A DNA stretch of 64,000 nt from Desulfuromonas acetexigens (GCF_900111775.1 NZ_FOJJ01000001.1:62001-126000), one strand, 5' to 3'; shown: positions 16,160 to 25,440, counted from the first letter of the stretch. The notes: generated by a model from the letters alone, not told the origin. Made by a program: numbers and translations.

Positions 16160-16222
16160 AGCCTGCCGTCATTCCTTTATCCTTTATCCTTTATCCTTCA
16201 CTTCAGCCTTCAGCCTTCAGCC
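16160..16222. repeat. Short tandem repeats CCTTTAT and CAGCCTT
   Basis: Three units of CCTTTAT(C) are followed by three to four units of CAGCCTT. Together with the 14-bp repeat they fill the gap between nfeD-like and SPFH genes, which would otherwise be expected to be a tight operon. Confidence 0.75.
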
Positions 16223-16225
16223 TTT

Positions 16226-16669
16226 TTAGCCTCGCCTCTCAACTATCAACGTATTCCCCGAAACGTCCTTGACGAAGACCCGATCGCCGATGGCGACCGG
16301 TTGTTCGCAGATGAAGGACCATTCGTCGGAACCGAGCAGGGGTTTGGCGAAACGGACCGTGCCCCGTCGTCCTTCTTCCGGGGGGTAGATGACCTGGCCG
16401 CTTTCGCCGACAATGGCTTCGCGGGAGAGGCCGGCTTTGGTGCGGTCGGTCATGCGCGGTTTGAAAAAACGGAACCAGAGGAAAGTGAAGAGGCAGGAGG
16501 CGATGGCCCAGATGAAAATCTGCCAGCTCAAGGCCATCTCGCCAAGGAGCAGGACCAGCCCACCAACGAGCAGGGCGCCGAGGCCGAACCAGAAGATGGT
16601 GAAGCTGGGGATGAAGAGCTCGGCCAGGATCAGCAGCAATCCCAGGGTCAGCCAGTGCCAGTAGAGCAT
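16226..16669 (-). CDS. NfeD-family membrane protein
   Basis: The 147-aa protein has a Trp-rich start (MLYWHWLTLGLLLILAELFI) with three to four membrane helices up to about residue 75, then a small OB-fold domain (GESGQVIYPPEEGRRGTVRF and IGDRVFVKDVSGNTLIVER). This is the short NfeD form without protease domain. RBS GGAGGG precedes the ATG. NfeD proteins pair with SPFH proteins, and the SPFH gene is next downstream, although 214 bp of repeats separate them. Confidence 0.88.
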   Translation of the reverse strand: MLYWHWLTLGLLLILAELFIPSFTIFWFGLGALLVGGLVLLLGEMALSWQIFIWAIASCLFTFLWFRFFKPRMTDRTKAGLSREAIVGESGQVIYPPEEGRRGTVRFAKPLLGSDEWSFICEQPVAIGDRVFVKDVSGNTLIVERRG

Positions 16670-16823
16670 CGTATCATCCCTCCTTGTTATGAAAATGAAC
16701 CCCTGCCGCAGCGGCGGCGGTTTGGGCGCGACGGGCGTGGTTGACGACCGCCCGGGTCTTGTGCGATGCTGACCGCCCTCATCAAAATGACTAATCTTTC
16801 CGATTCTGTCAAGGCGGCCGTCG

Positions 16824-17531
16824 ATGCGCTTAATCCAACCTCTGCAGTTCGAAGAGCCGGGCGACTGCCCCTATCTTCCCGGGCGGAAAAAACGCTACGA
16901 ATTTTTTCTCGCCGGCCAACTCGACGGGGTCGAACTTTCCCGTTATCTGGCCGAGGGTTGGCGCAAGTTCGGTCTCTATTATTTTCGTCCCGCCTGCCCC
17001 GATTGCCGCGCCTGTACCCCGTTGAGGATCCCCGTCGCGGAATTCACTCCCACCCGGGAACAGCGCCGAGTCTTGAAAAAAGCCGCGTCCCTCGGCGTGA
17101 ACTTCGGGCCCCTGCGGTTGTCGGATCGCGCCTACGCCATCTATCGGGAGCATGCCCGAGAGCGTTTTGGACTGGAGGCTAATCCCGAGGAGTTCCTGCT
17201 CAATTTCTATCTCCCTTCCTGTCCCGCCATGCAGTCGGAGATCGTCGTGGAGGAAGAGACGGCCGGAATCGGTTTTCTCGACATCGGCGCCGACTGCCTG
17301 AGCAGCGTCTATTTCGCTTTCGATCCCGCCTATGCCCCGTTCAATCCGGGCACCTTCAGCATTCTCAAAGAGATCGAGCAGGCCCGGGCGATGGGACTGA
17401 GCTGGTACTACCTCGGCTATTTTGTTCCCGGCTGCCGTTCCCTGGCCTACAAGGACCGCTTCCACCCCCGCCAACACCGGGACTGGCGCACGGGGGAGTG
17501 GCGCACGGTCGACGCGTCTCCCCATCCCTGA
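16824..17531 (+). CDS. bpt: Aspartate/glutamate leucyltransferase (Bpt)
   Basis: The 235-aa enzyme transfers Leu from Leu-tRNA to N-terminal Asp or Glu of proteins, marking them for the ClpS/ClpAP N-degron route. Family motifs are the N-terminal CPYLPGRKKRYEFFLAG, the YYFRPACPDCRACTPLRIPV cysteine cluster, and SVYFAFDPAYAPFNPGTFSI with YYLGYFVPGC near the end. Length is normal for Bpt. It is divergent from the NfeD gene and convergent with the next gene. Confidence 0.92.
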   Translation: MRLIQPLQFEEPGDCPYLPGRKKRYEFFLAGQLDGVELSRYLAEGWRKFGLYYFRPACPDCRACTPLRIPVAEFTPTREQRRVLKKAASLGVNFGPLRLSDRAYAIYREHARERFGLEANPEEFLLNFYLPSCPAMQSEIVVEEETAGIGFLDIGADCLSSVYFAFDPAYAPFNPGTFSILKEIEQARAMGLSWYYLGYFVPGCRSLAYKDRFHPRQHRDWRTGEWRTVDASPHP

Positions 17532-17557
17532 TTCATTTTCTTCAATTCATCCCGATC

Positions 17558-18979
17558 TTACCAGGCCGCCATCCGTTTGCGCTGGACTACGGCGAAGCGC
17601 GCAAAGACCCGTTCCGATTCGTAGGACATGCCGACGCTTACCATGTCGAAGATACCGCCGAAACGTATGTCGCCGCCGGCCAGGGCCATGCGATGTCCGT
17701 CCCGTTGCAGCATGTAGCCGTCGAAGTGGGTCCAGATCGGCTGTTGCCCCCAGCCTTGCGCCTCACCCACCCGCAGGTGCAGATCGGGGGGGATGCAGAC
17801 CAGCCGGAAGTTGGTCGGTGAGAGGCCGAGCCTTTCGATGATGGTGACCCCATGGGCGCTCAGGGCTTGCTCGATGGCCAGCCGGCTGAGTTGGGTGCGG
17901 CGGGGCAGGCCCAGGGCTTCGAGCAAGGGCGTTGTCGGCGGTGCCTGTCCCGGCTGCGGGTCGGGAAAGTTCTCGGCGAGAAAATCCTCCGCCGCCAGAT
18001 TGGGCAGATAACGGCTGCCGCCGGAGCTGATGAAGGGGTGGATCATGAACATGCGGATCCGTTCCTTCATCGCTTCGGGGGTGTCGGCGGGAAAGGCGGC
18101 CTGCCCGACCCGTTGCGTCTCCCCCGAGGGTCCTATCTCCCCGCCGATGGCGGGATGCCAGGCCAGTCGGCAGAGATGGCCGTAGCGGTCGCGCCAGGAG
18201 TCGGCGTGCATCGGCACCAGACCGAGCGCGGCGGCCGCTGCGAGGGTTTCACCGGGGAAGTCCAGGGAAAAATCTTCGACCTTTTGGCTGGGCGACTCTC
18301 CGCCGAGTGCTTCCGACGGACCGGCGGTCTCTTCGCCCAGTTCGGCGAGCTGCTCCGAGAGTATCCGCAAACGCTGGAAATCCCCCCGGTTGAAGGCGTC
18401 GAGGGCTTCGTGCTGCAACTGGACGCCGGCCAAATGTCCGCTTTCCGGCTGCGCTTCGTCGTCATCGGACAAGGGCAGGGCGTCGAAGGCGGCGAGCCGG
18501 GCCTGATAAAAGCCCTGCCATTCCGGATCTTCTTCGAGCAGCAGACGCAGTCCGTTGAGGGTTTTTTCTTGAAGATCTCCCAGGCCGGTGCCGGTGACGC
18601 CGGCAAAGCCCTGCAACCCCGGGGAGAAGGGATCGACGGGGACGAGCGGGTTGTCGTAAAGCATCTGCCCCAGCTCAATCAACGAACGCCGACTGTCGAC
18701 CTTTTGCCGCAGGGCCTCCAAGCGGCCGCTCAATTGCTGGGTCAGATCCCAGTCCGCTTTTTCCATGGCTTCGCGGATCTGTTCCGGCAACCGGGCGGCG
18801 CCGGCCCGCTCTTTCTCCAGGGCGCGGTAGTCGGCAAGAGAGAGCAGAGGGGTCAACAGTTGGCGGGCCCGTTCGAGATAAAGATCCCAGTAGACGGTGT
18901 CGGCTTTGGCGGTGGTCAACAGCCGGCGAATGAGGGCCGGTGCCTGGTCCCGATCTGGTGCTTTGTTGTGGCTGTTCAT
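17558..18979 (-). CDS. Conserved-looking protein of unknown function, 473 aa
   Basis: I do not recognise the family. There is no signal peptide or membrane helix. The N-terminal part (about 1-115) is charged and helical (LERARQLLTPLLSLADYRAL). The middle (about 150-240) is acidic. The last third (about 265-473) has mixed motifs such as MFMIHPFISSGGSRYLPNL and GGDIRFGGIFDMVSVGMSYE that suggest a folded domain. The ATG at 18979 has CGGAGC upstream. It lies 17 bp after a KefB-like antiporter gene on the same strand order and may be co-transcribed with it. Confidence 0.6.
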   Translation of the reverse strand: MNSHNKAPDRDQAPALIRRLLTTAKADTVYWDLYLERARQLLTPLLSLADYRALEKERAGAARLPEQIREAMEKADWDLTQQLSGRLEALRQKVDSRRSLIELGQMLYDNPLVPVDPFSPGLQGFAGVTGTGLGDLQEKTLNGLRLLLEEDPEWQGFYQARLAAFDALPLSDDDEAQPESGHLAGVQLQHEALDAFNRGDFQRLRILSEQLAELGEETAGPSEALGGESPSQKVEDFSLDFPGETLAAAAALGLVPMHADSWRDRYGHLCRLAWHPAIGGEIGPSGETQRVGQAAFPADTPEAMKERIRMFMIHPFISSGGSRYLPNLAAEDFLAENFPDPQPGQAPPTTPLLEALGLPRRTQLSRLAIEQALSAHGVTIIERLGLSPTNFRLVCIPPDLHLRVGEAQGWGQQPIWTHFDGYMLQRDGHRMALAGGDIRFGGIFDMVSVGMSYESERVFARFAVVQRKRMAAW

Positions 18980-18996
18980 CGATTAGCTCCGGTGGG

Positions 18997-20970
18997 TCAA
19001 GGGTTTACGGGTCTTCCCTCAGCTAAATTCTGAAATGCGGTCAGTTGCTCCGGCTCGCCCATGACCCCGACCAGGTCGCTGGCGGCGAACTGGAAGTCAG
19101 GCGGGGGATTGGTCTGCATTTCCCCCCGGCGCAAGACGCCGACAATGGAGGCGCCGGTGTGGCTGCGAACGCGCAATTCGCCGATGTTTTTCCCGAGCAG
19201 AGGGCTTTCGCCGCTGAGGGCGACCCAGGAAAGTTCGAGCAGGCGGGTGGCATCCTGCAATTGGGTGATCGCCTGATAGCCCAGTTCTCCTTCGTAGAGG
19301 GGGGAGTAGAGTTCCCGCCGAACGGCGTCGGTGTACCACTGGATTTTGTTGACCGGCATGTTCAGGTAGAGCATGGCCTGGCGGGTGAATTCGAGGCTGG
19401 CTTCGAATTCCGGCAGAACAACCTGATAGACCCCCTCTTCGTGCAGCAGTTGCATTTCTTCGATGCTGGAGGCGCGGGCGATGACGCGCAGGTCCGGGTT
19501 CAGCGTATGCACCTGAGAGGCGACCGCCGAAGCGGTTACCGCCACCGGGGTGGTGATGAGCAGCAGCTTGGCCCGGTTGATTTCCGCCGCCTCCAGTACC
19601 ACCGAATGGGTGGCGTCGCCGAAAACGGTGGGAAAGCCGTCATCTTTGGCTTGTTCAACACGCCAATGGTTGATTTCGATGATCACGAAGGGGACATCCA
19701 GACGTTGCAGAACGTTGGCGAGGTAGCGTCCGACCCGGCCGCCGCCGGCCAGCACCACATGGTCACGCAGGCCCTGGTCGGGAATATTCATCGTTTCCAG
19801 AGGCTCATGCTTGAAGCGGTTCTTGCGCAGGGCGTAGAGCGGGGCGGTAAGAGACGAGAGCAGGGGGGTCAGGAGCATGGTGACGACCGCGACCGTCAAG
19901 GTCAGGGAGTAGAGTTCCTGGGAAATGGAGTCGGTGGCGACCCCGACCCGCGCGAGGACGAAGGAGAACTCCCCGACCTGGAAGAGACCGAGGCCGGCAG
20001 CCAGGGGGACGACGTTGACATAGCCGAAGGCGCGGGTGATGGTGGCGAAGATCGTCGCCTTGGCGACAATTACCAGGGCGACGATGGCGAGCACCTGGCC
20101 GAAGTGGGAGAGGAGAAAGGCGGGATCAAGCAACATCCCCACCGAGGTAAAGAAGAGCAGTCCAAAGATATCGCGCAGGGGGATGATGTCGCTCAGGGCC
20201 TGATGGCCGTAGTCCGATTCGCTCAGGATCATGCCGGCGACGAAGGCCCCGAAGGCGAAGGACAGGCCGAAGAGGAAGGTGCCATAGCCGATACCCAGCC
20301 CCATGGCGGTGATTGCCAGGGTAAAAAGTTCTCGGGAGTTCCAACCGGCGACCCGTTTCATCACCCAAGGAATCAGGCGGGTGCCGACGACAACCATCAG
20401 CACCAGAAAGATCGTCGCCTTGACCGCGGCGACCCCGAGAATCGGCAGGCCCGCCGCCGGGTTCTTCAGCTGCGGCAGCACGATCATCATTGGTACGATG
20501 GCCAAGTCCTGGACGATGAGCATGCCGATCATCACCCGGCTCGACAGGGTCCCGAGAATCCCCTGGTTCATCAGGGTCTTGAGCACGACCATGGTGCTCG
20601 ACAGGGAAATCAGTCCGCCGAACCAGAGGGCCGCATCCCGCTCCCAACCGAAAAAGCGGCCGATGGCATAGCCGAAGGCCATCGTCAGCAGAATCTGGAT
20701 CGGCGTGCCGATCAGCGCGACCTTGCGCACCGGCTGCAATTCTTTCAGGGAAAATTCCAGGCCGAGGGCAAAGAGGAGCAACGCCACGCCGATTTCGGCA
20801 AGCAGTTCGATGTCGTGGGAATCGGAGATGGAGATGCCACCCGTATGCGGACCGACCAGCACGCCGGCCAGGATGTAGCCGAGAATCAGCGGCTGTTTGA
20901 GCCGTTGGGCGATCAGCCCGCCGACCAAGGCAGCGACGACAATGACGACAATATCCGCAGCAATACCCAT
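18997..20970 (-). CDS. KefB/CPA2-type cation:proton antiporter with RCK domains
   Basis: The 657-aa protein has a CPA2 membrane domain of about twelve helices (to about residue 380; motifs [20 protein letters not shown] and [16 protein letters not shown]). Then comes a TrkA-N nucleotide-binding domain (about 405-525, with [20 protein letters not shown]) and a TrkA-C domain at the end (about 570-650). It probably exchanges K+ or Na+ for H+ under control of NAD(H) or a similar ligand. It is upstream of the unknown 473-aa gene. Confidence 0.9.
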   Translation of the reverse strand: MGIAADIVVIVVAALVGGLIAQRLKQPLILGYILAGVLVGPHTGGISISDSHDIELLAEIGVALLLFALGLEFSLKELQPVRKVALIGTPIQILLTMAFGYAIGRFFGWERDAALWFGGLISLSSTMVVLKTLMNQGILGTLSSRVMIGMLIVQDLAIVPMMIVLPQLKNPAAGLPILGVAAVKATIFLVLMVVVGTRLIPWVMKRVAGWNSRELFTLAITAMGLGIGYGTFLFGLSFAFGAFVAGMILSESDYGHQALSDIIPLRDIFGLLFFTSVGMLLDPAFLLSHFGQVLAIVALVIVAKATIFATITRAFGYVNVVPLAAGLGLFQVGEFSFVLARVGVATDSISQELYSLTLTVAVVTMLLTPLLSSLTAPLYALRKNRFKHEPLETMNIPDQGLRDHVVLAGGGRVGRYLANVLQRLDVPFVIIEINHWRVEQAKDDGFPTVFGDATHSVVLEAAEINRAKLLLITTPVAVTASAVASQVHTLNPDLRVIARASSIEEMQLLHEEGVYQVVLPEFEASLEFTRQAMLYLNMPVNKIQWYTDAVRRELYSPLYEGELGYQAITQLQDATRLLELSWVALSGESPLLGKNIGELRVRSHTGASIVGVLRRGEMQTNPPPDFQFAASDLVGVMGEPEQLTAFQNLAEGRPVNP

Positions 20971-21218
20971 AAGTTCAAAGGATCTCTAGAAAAAGGAAAG
21001 GTTCAGGGCGAAGAACGGTTTGACGACAAATAACTCAATGATCCTAACATTTTTTCATCTTGGGTGCACCTCGGGATTTGCTTTCTTTCCCATTGTGAAC
21101 GGCTGCGGCCGCCATTTTGGGTGTCCTTATAACCGTAGGGCAAGGGTGAGGAAGAGAGGATTAATTTGTCGAAATCGGGTATGATTTGAAACTATAACGA
21201 ACTCCAGTTGGAGGATCT

Positions 21219-22280
21219 ATGGATATTCACCACCGACCAATCACCGAACGTATCGTCTGGCTGCATGACCTGGCGCGACGGCATACGGCTGAATTTCGCA
21301 GCCCCGAGGCCTGCCTGGCGCGGGAGCGCTACCGGGCCTTGCATCCCACGGCGGTGATGGTTCTCAAATGCATGGACGGCCGCATCAATATTCCCGTCGC
21401 CACCCACACCCCGCCCGGGCTGATCCAGCCGTTCCGCAATCTTGGCGGCATGTTCGACCTCGGCTGGCCCCATTTGGGTGAAGTGCTGGCCGCCGATGTC
21501 CTGCGTATGGTGCAAGCCGGGCGCCGGGTGCTGATTCTCATCACCTATCATTTTTCCCGGGGGGATGTGCACCGGGGGTGCGCCGGCTTCGGTTATGACC
21601 AGGCAGCGGCCCTGGCCCATTGCCGGGACATCCGGCGGCAGGCCGAGCATATTTTCGGGAGCGGACACGACACCGTTTATCCCCTGATCTGTGGCTTCGA
21701 GACGGACGAGGACGCCCTGCTGATTCACGGCCGGGACGGCGAAATTCTCGACCTCGCGGAGTTTGCCCCGGAGCGGGAAGCGGAACTGCCGCCGCGTCTG
21801 AGCCAGCTTTTTCCGGATATGGCCGAACAGATGCAGGTCGATCTGGCCCGTTTGCTCAAGGGAAATCTGCGCTGGATCGCCCAGGTGCGTCAAACTCCCC
21901 GCGCTCTCGATATCGAGCATCGGGAGTGGATGATCTGCCTGGGGCGCGGCTTCGACTTTCTGCACACCCCCAATCTGGCGCTGATCATCGGGCCTTACAG
22001 CCCCGACTTGGCCGATCCGATCCGCAAGGCCGCCGGGATCATCGAAAACAACATGCGCGCTGGACGGATCCCCGACGACGGTTTTCTCCTTTACGCCTCG
22101 GTCCCCTTTGATGAAATCGGCATGGATCGGGCGCGGGCCGAGCTCAAATCACGCTTTCTCGCCGATTTCGCCGCTGGGGTAATTAGCGCCGAATTCCCCG
22201 ACCTGGCCGCACGGATGCACCGGCAAGTGGCGGTTCTTTCCTGGCATTCCCGGGAGTTGGAAGTGTTGGCGGCGACCTGA
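21219..22280 (+). CDS. Beta-carbonic-anhydrase-like zinc protein
   Basis: The 353-aa protein contains the zinc-site pair of beta carbonic anhydrases in the right order: CMDGR (Cys51, Asp53, Arg55) and HRGC (His118, Cys121), with an intervening GGMFDLG loop. Overall sequence and length differ from ordinary beta enzymes (about 200-230 aa), and the C-terminal ~200 residues have no motif that I know. It could be a divergent CA, possibly related to the carboxysome shell CA group, or a zinc enzyme with another substrate. GGAGG precedes the ATG. It appears monocistronic. Confidence 0.65.
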   Translation: MDIHHRPITERIVWLHDLARRHTAEFRSPEACLARERYRALHPTAVMVLKCMDGRINIPVATHTPPGLIQPFRNLGGMFDLGWPHLGEVLAADVLRMVQAGRRVLILITYHFSRGDVHRGCAGFGYDQAAALAHCRDIRRQAEHIFGSGHDTVYPLICGFETDEDALLIHGRDGEILDLAEFAPEREAELPPRLSQLFPDMAEQMQVDLARLLKGNLRWIAQVRQTPRALDIEHREWMICLGRGFDFLHTPNLALIIGPYSPDLADPIRKAAGIIENNMRAGRIPDDGFLLYASVPFDEIGMDRARAELKSRFLADFAAGVISAEFPDLAARMHRQVAVLSWHSRELEVLAAT

Positions 22281-22313
22281 CCGGAGCATCTTCAACTTGG
22301 CGGGCTATGCACC

Positions 22314-22342
22314 TTGACAGACAATATGGTTATTTATATATT
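22314..22342 (+). promoter_or_regulatory. Sigma70-type promoter for the thioredoxin-CcdA genes
   Basis: TTGACA at 22314-22319, a 17-base spacer, then TATATT at 22337-22342. Both hexamers are near consensus and the region is locally AT-rich. The start codon of the lipoprotein gene follows 27 bases later with GGAGG between. Confidence 0.8.
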
Positions 22343-22368
22343 CAATAAAATTTTTTTTGGAGGATGTC

Positions 22369-22746
22369 ATGTTTAAAAAAATCTCTTCGGTTCTTTTACT
22401 GCTTTTTCTCCTCGGCTGCTCCGAAGGGGAGAAAGTGCCCGCTACCGCTGCCCTTTCGAGTCCTGGCGGCACTCCCCAGCTCCTTTTTTTCCTTGATCCC
22501 AACGGCGGACCCTGCATGATGCAGGGGCGTATTCTGGCGAGTATGGAAGAGGATTTACGCGGTCAAGCCAGCATTCGTGAGATTCGCACGACGATTCCCG
22601 AGGATCGCCCGCTCTTCGGGCAATTCGGTATTCGCGGCCTGCCTTCGCTGATTCTCGTCGACGGCGGCGGCAAGGAGATCCGTCGCCTGCCGCCGGGGGT
22701 CAAGAGTGCCGAGGAAATCCGCTTTTTGCTTAAAGAACTGAAGTAG
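22369..22746 (+). CDS. Thioredoxin-like lipoprotein lacking the first active-site cysteine
   Basis: A 125-aa protein starts with a lipoprotein signal (LLLLFLLGC, lipidated Cys17). The fold is thioredoxin-like (LLFFLDPNGGPCMMQ and cis-Pro loop RGLPSLILVD). The usual WCxPC motif reads NGGPC, so the nucleophilic N-terminal cysteine is Gly and only Cys49 remains. It is followed 11 bp later by ccdA, so it may receive electrons from or regulate CcdA, or act as a binding protein. The ATG at 22369 is preceded by GGAGG (22359-22363). Confidence 0.82.
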   Translation: MFKKISSVLLLLFLLGCSEGEKVPATAALSSPGGTPQLLFFLDPNGGPCMMQGRILASMEEDLRGQASIREIRTTIPEDRPLFGQFGIRGLPSLILVDGGGKEIRRLPPGVKSAEEIRFLLKELK

Positions 22747-22757
22747 GGAGATTGCTC

Positions 22758-23420
22758 ATGCCTGTACTTGACTTGTCCCTAGCTTCCGTCTCGCTGGCGG
22801 TGGTGGCCGGACTGGCCAGTGTCGCTTCCCCCTGTGTGCTGCCGGTCGTCCCCATTCTGGTGGCCGGCACCGCCGAGGACCATCGCCATCGTCCGCTACT
22901 CATCGTTCTCGGCCTGAGCGCCGGCTTCATGGCCATGGGCGCGTTGACCGCCTTATTCGGCGGCGCCATGGCGTCGGTCATGCCCCTCTTCGAGAAGATC
23001 TCCGGCATTGTGATCATCCTCTTCGGGGTGCTTCTCCTCTTTGGCGTGAACCTGTTCAAAAATATTCACATCTTCAACCGGATTCAGTCGGGCAGCCGCG
23101 GACGCTGGTCGGGACTGGTTCTCGGCCTGACCTTGGGGCTGGTCTGGATTCCCTGTGTCGGCCCGATGCTTTCCGGTGTCTTGACACTGGTGGCGACTCA
23201 GGGTCAAATAGTCACGGGGCTGGTGCTGCTCGGCTTCTATTCCCTGGGCTTTGCTATTCCCATGCTGCTGGCCGGTTACGCCTCGCAGACCGTGCGCCAG
23301 AAGATGCGCCTGGTCAATGCCTATCCTCTGGCGGTGCGCATCGTCAGCGGTCTGGTGCTGGTGGCTTTCGGTATCGCCATTCTCAACTCCGGCATGCTGG
23401 TGATCGGCATGTCATCCTGA
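22758..23420 (+). CDS. ccdA: CcdA-type thiol-disulfide electron transfer membrane protein
   Basis: The 220-aa protein has about six membrane helices in two repeats. Each repeat carries the redox cysteine in a helix break: SVASPCVLPVVPI in the first and GLVWIPCVGPMLSG in the second. CcdA/DsbD-beta proteins move electrons from cytoplasmic thioredoxin to periplasmic thioredoxin-like proteins, for example in cytochrome c maturation. GGGAG precedes the ATG at 22758. The upstream lipoprotein gene is its likely partner. Confidence 0.9.
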   Translation: MPVLDLSLASVSLAVVAGLASVASPCVLPVVPILVAGTAEDHRHRPLLIVLGLSAGFMAMGALTALFGGAMASVMPLFEKISGIVIILFGVLLLFGVNLFKNIHIFNRIQSGSRGRWSGLVLGLTLGLVWIPCVGPMLSGVLTLVATQGQIVTGLVLLGFYSLGFAIPMLLAGYASQTVRQKMRLVNAYPLAVRIVSGLVLVAFGIAILNSGMLVIGMSS

Positions 23421-23451
23421 TTCAACCCGCAAACCGGCACAAGGGGGTATT

Positions 23452-25359
23452 ATGGGGCGCTTTCGACTTGTTCGGCTGTTGTTGACGGCCGTTTGCGTTT
23501 CTTTGCTGGGATTTTCGCTTCCGGCCACGGGGGCGACCCTCGACCCTCGACTCCAATCGCTGATCAATGCCCCGGCGCCGGATGGGGAGATTCCCGTCAT
23601 CGTCACCTTCCGGGGCGGGGTCGAACCCATGTCCCTGCGCGACGAAGCAGGAAAGCGGCAGCCGCGACTGGCGAGCCTGCTCAAGGAGCGGGCCGCCTCT
23701 TCGCAAAAGGCGGCTCGGGATTTCCTGCGTTCGCGAAATATCCGCGACATCAAGAATCTCAACATCATCAACGGCCTGGCCTTCACCGCCGGTGTCGACA
23801 CCCTGCGTGAGCTGTCCGCCCGGGCCGACGTCGTCGTCATGAGCTACGACGAGGTGATCTATCCCCCGGAAATCGTCCCCGCTCTCACCGCCGGTCCAGC
23901 CGAATCGAACATCTCCCTGATCAAGGCTCCCGAACTCTGGAGCCTGGGTTATGCCGGTCAGGGGATTGTCGTCGCCACCATGGACACCGGCGTCGATGCC
24001 ACCCATCCCGACCTTGGCTCCCGCTGGCGGGGAGGAAACAACAGCTGGTTCGATCCCAACGAAGAGCATCCCACGCCCATCGATACGGACGAACAAGGCC
24101 ATGGCACCAGTGTGATGGGGGTGATTCTCGGCGGCAACGCCGACGGTGCCTATATCGGCGTGGCGCCGGAAGCCCGCTGGATCGCTGTCAAGATTTTCAA
24201 CGACGCCGGCGAAGCGCCGACTTCTTCCATTTTGGATGGCTTCAATTGGCTGCTCGATCCCGACGGCGACCCGGCCACCGACGACGCGCCGCACGTGGTC
24301 AATAATTCCTGGGGCTTCGAGGAGGCTCCTAACATTTGCGACGAGTCGGTAACGTTTCTGCGCCAGTCGGTAGCGATGCTCAAGACGGCGGGCATCGCTG
24401 TGCTCTTCCCCGCCGGCAACCTTGAGTCTGATTCTCTTAGTGAAGAGGCCCCCTTTTACAGCAGCATCGCTCCCGCCAGTTATCCTGAATCCTTCGCTGT
24501 CGGTTCGGTCTGGACCATAACTTCGCCGACGATCATTTCCAATTTCAGCCTACGCGGCCCTTCGGCTTGCGACGGGACGATCTATCCTGAGATGGTCGCG
24601 CCGGGTGAGGCTATCAAGACGACGGGTCTGACTGCCGCAGCACCCTACCAGTACGTTACGGGAACCTCCATTGCCGTTCCCCATGCGGCGGGGGCCATGG
24701 CGTTACTCCTGAGCGCTTTTCCCGATACCCGGATCGACGAGCTGGAAGCGGCCTTGAAAAGTTCGGCGACCGACTTGGGGCCGGTGGGCGCCGACAACAG
24801 CTACGGCTATGGGTTGTTGAATGTGCGCAGCGCCTACGATCTGCTGAACGTCAACACCCCCCCGCCGGCGCCACAACCCCTGTTTCCGGCCGACGGCGCC
24901 GACGGCGTCGTCCTCCCGGTTACCCTGAGCTGGGATATCCTGCCCGATGCCGACGGGGATGCGGTCACCAGCGAAGTGCGCATCTCCACCTATGCCGACT
25001 TCCGCGACAGCACGCCGATCACCGTCGCGTTTTCCGGGATGCCCGCAAGTGGAATGCTTTTCGCCGGCGCGGGCGGAATCTTCATCCCCCTCTTTTTCGC
25101 TGCGCGCCGCCGCAATAGCCGCCGTTGGCTCGGTGCCGCGCTTCTCGCTTTCGCTCTGTTGCTGCTGCTTTCCTGTGGTGGTGGAGGCGGGGGTGGTGGA
25201 TCGGCTCCAGCCCCGGCCCCGGCGCCGCCTGAGACGGAACGAAGCCTGAGCCTGTCCGGGCTGACCCCGCAGACCACCTATTACTGGCAGGTGACGGCCG
25301 TGGATGAACGGGGGGAACGGACCGAGGGGCCGGTACGGAGTTTCACCACCGCTCCCTGA
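23452..25359 (+). CDS. Secreted subtilisin-like serine protease (S8) with interrupted Fn3 tail
   Basis: The 635-aa protein has a signal peptide (to about residue 26), an I9-type inhibitory propeptide (about 30-140) and a subtilase domain. The triad is visible: Asp in VVATMDTGVDATHPDL (about 178), His in DEQGHGTSVMGVI (about 216), Ser in VTGTSIAVPHAAGAMA (about 405), plus the oxyanion Asn in VNNSWGF. After residue 475 a fibronectin-III-like domain begins. It is broken at about 530-590 by two hydrophobic runs and a lipobox-like LLLLLLSCGGGG, then resumes with LTPQTTYYWQVTAVDERG. The interruption is unusual. It starts 31 bp after ccdA and may share its promoter. Confidence 0.88.
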   Translation: MGRFRLVRLLLTAVCVSLLGFSLPATGATLDPRLQSLINAPAPDGEIPVIVTFRGGVEPMSLRDEAGKRQPRLASLLKERAASSQKAARDFLRSRNIRDIKNLNIINGLAFTAGVDTLRELSARADVVVMSYDEVIYPPEIVPALTAGPAESNISLIKAPELWSLGYAGQGIVVATMDTGVDATHPDLGSRWRGGNNSWFDPNEEHPTPIDTDEQGHGTSVMGVILGGNADGAYIGVAPEARWIAVKIFNDAGEAPTSSILDGFNWLLDPDGDPATDDAPHVVNNSWGFEEAPNICDESVTFLRQSVAMLKTAGIAVLFPAGNLESDSLSEEAPFYSSIAPASYPESFAVGSVWTITSPTIISNFSLRGPSACDGTIYPEMVAPGEAIKTTGLTAAAPYQYVTGTSIAVPHAAGAMALLLSAFPDTRIDELEAALKSSATDLGPVGADNSYGYGLLNVRSAYDLLNVNTPPPAPQPLFPADGADGVVLPVTLSWDILPDADGDAVTSEVRISTYADFRDSTPITVAFSGMPASGMLFAGAGGIFIPLFFAARRRNSRRWLGAALLAFALLLLLSCGGGGGGGGSAPAPAPAPPETERSLSLSGLTPQTTYYWQVTAVDERGERTEGPVRSFTTAP

Positions 25360-25395
25360 GTTTTCGATCTTTTTTCGTTTCCAAGAGATCTGTGC

Positions 25396-25440
25396 ATAAA
25401 AAAAACCGCCCCGGGCCGAGAAGGCCGGGGCGGTTTTTTC
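25396..25440. terminator. Bidirectional rho-independent terminator
   Basis: AAAAAACCGCCCCGGCC... pairs with GGCCGGGGCGGTTTTTT around a short GAGAA-type loop. It has A-runs and T-runs on both sides, so it serves the protease gene (+) and the fumarase gene (-), which converge here. Confidence 0.9.

Noticed and set aside
19045-21033. 662-codon + strand frame opposite the KefB-like gene
   Set aside because: Antisense shadow. The - strand frame carries clear transporter and TrkA motifs; this one carries none.
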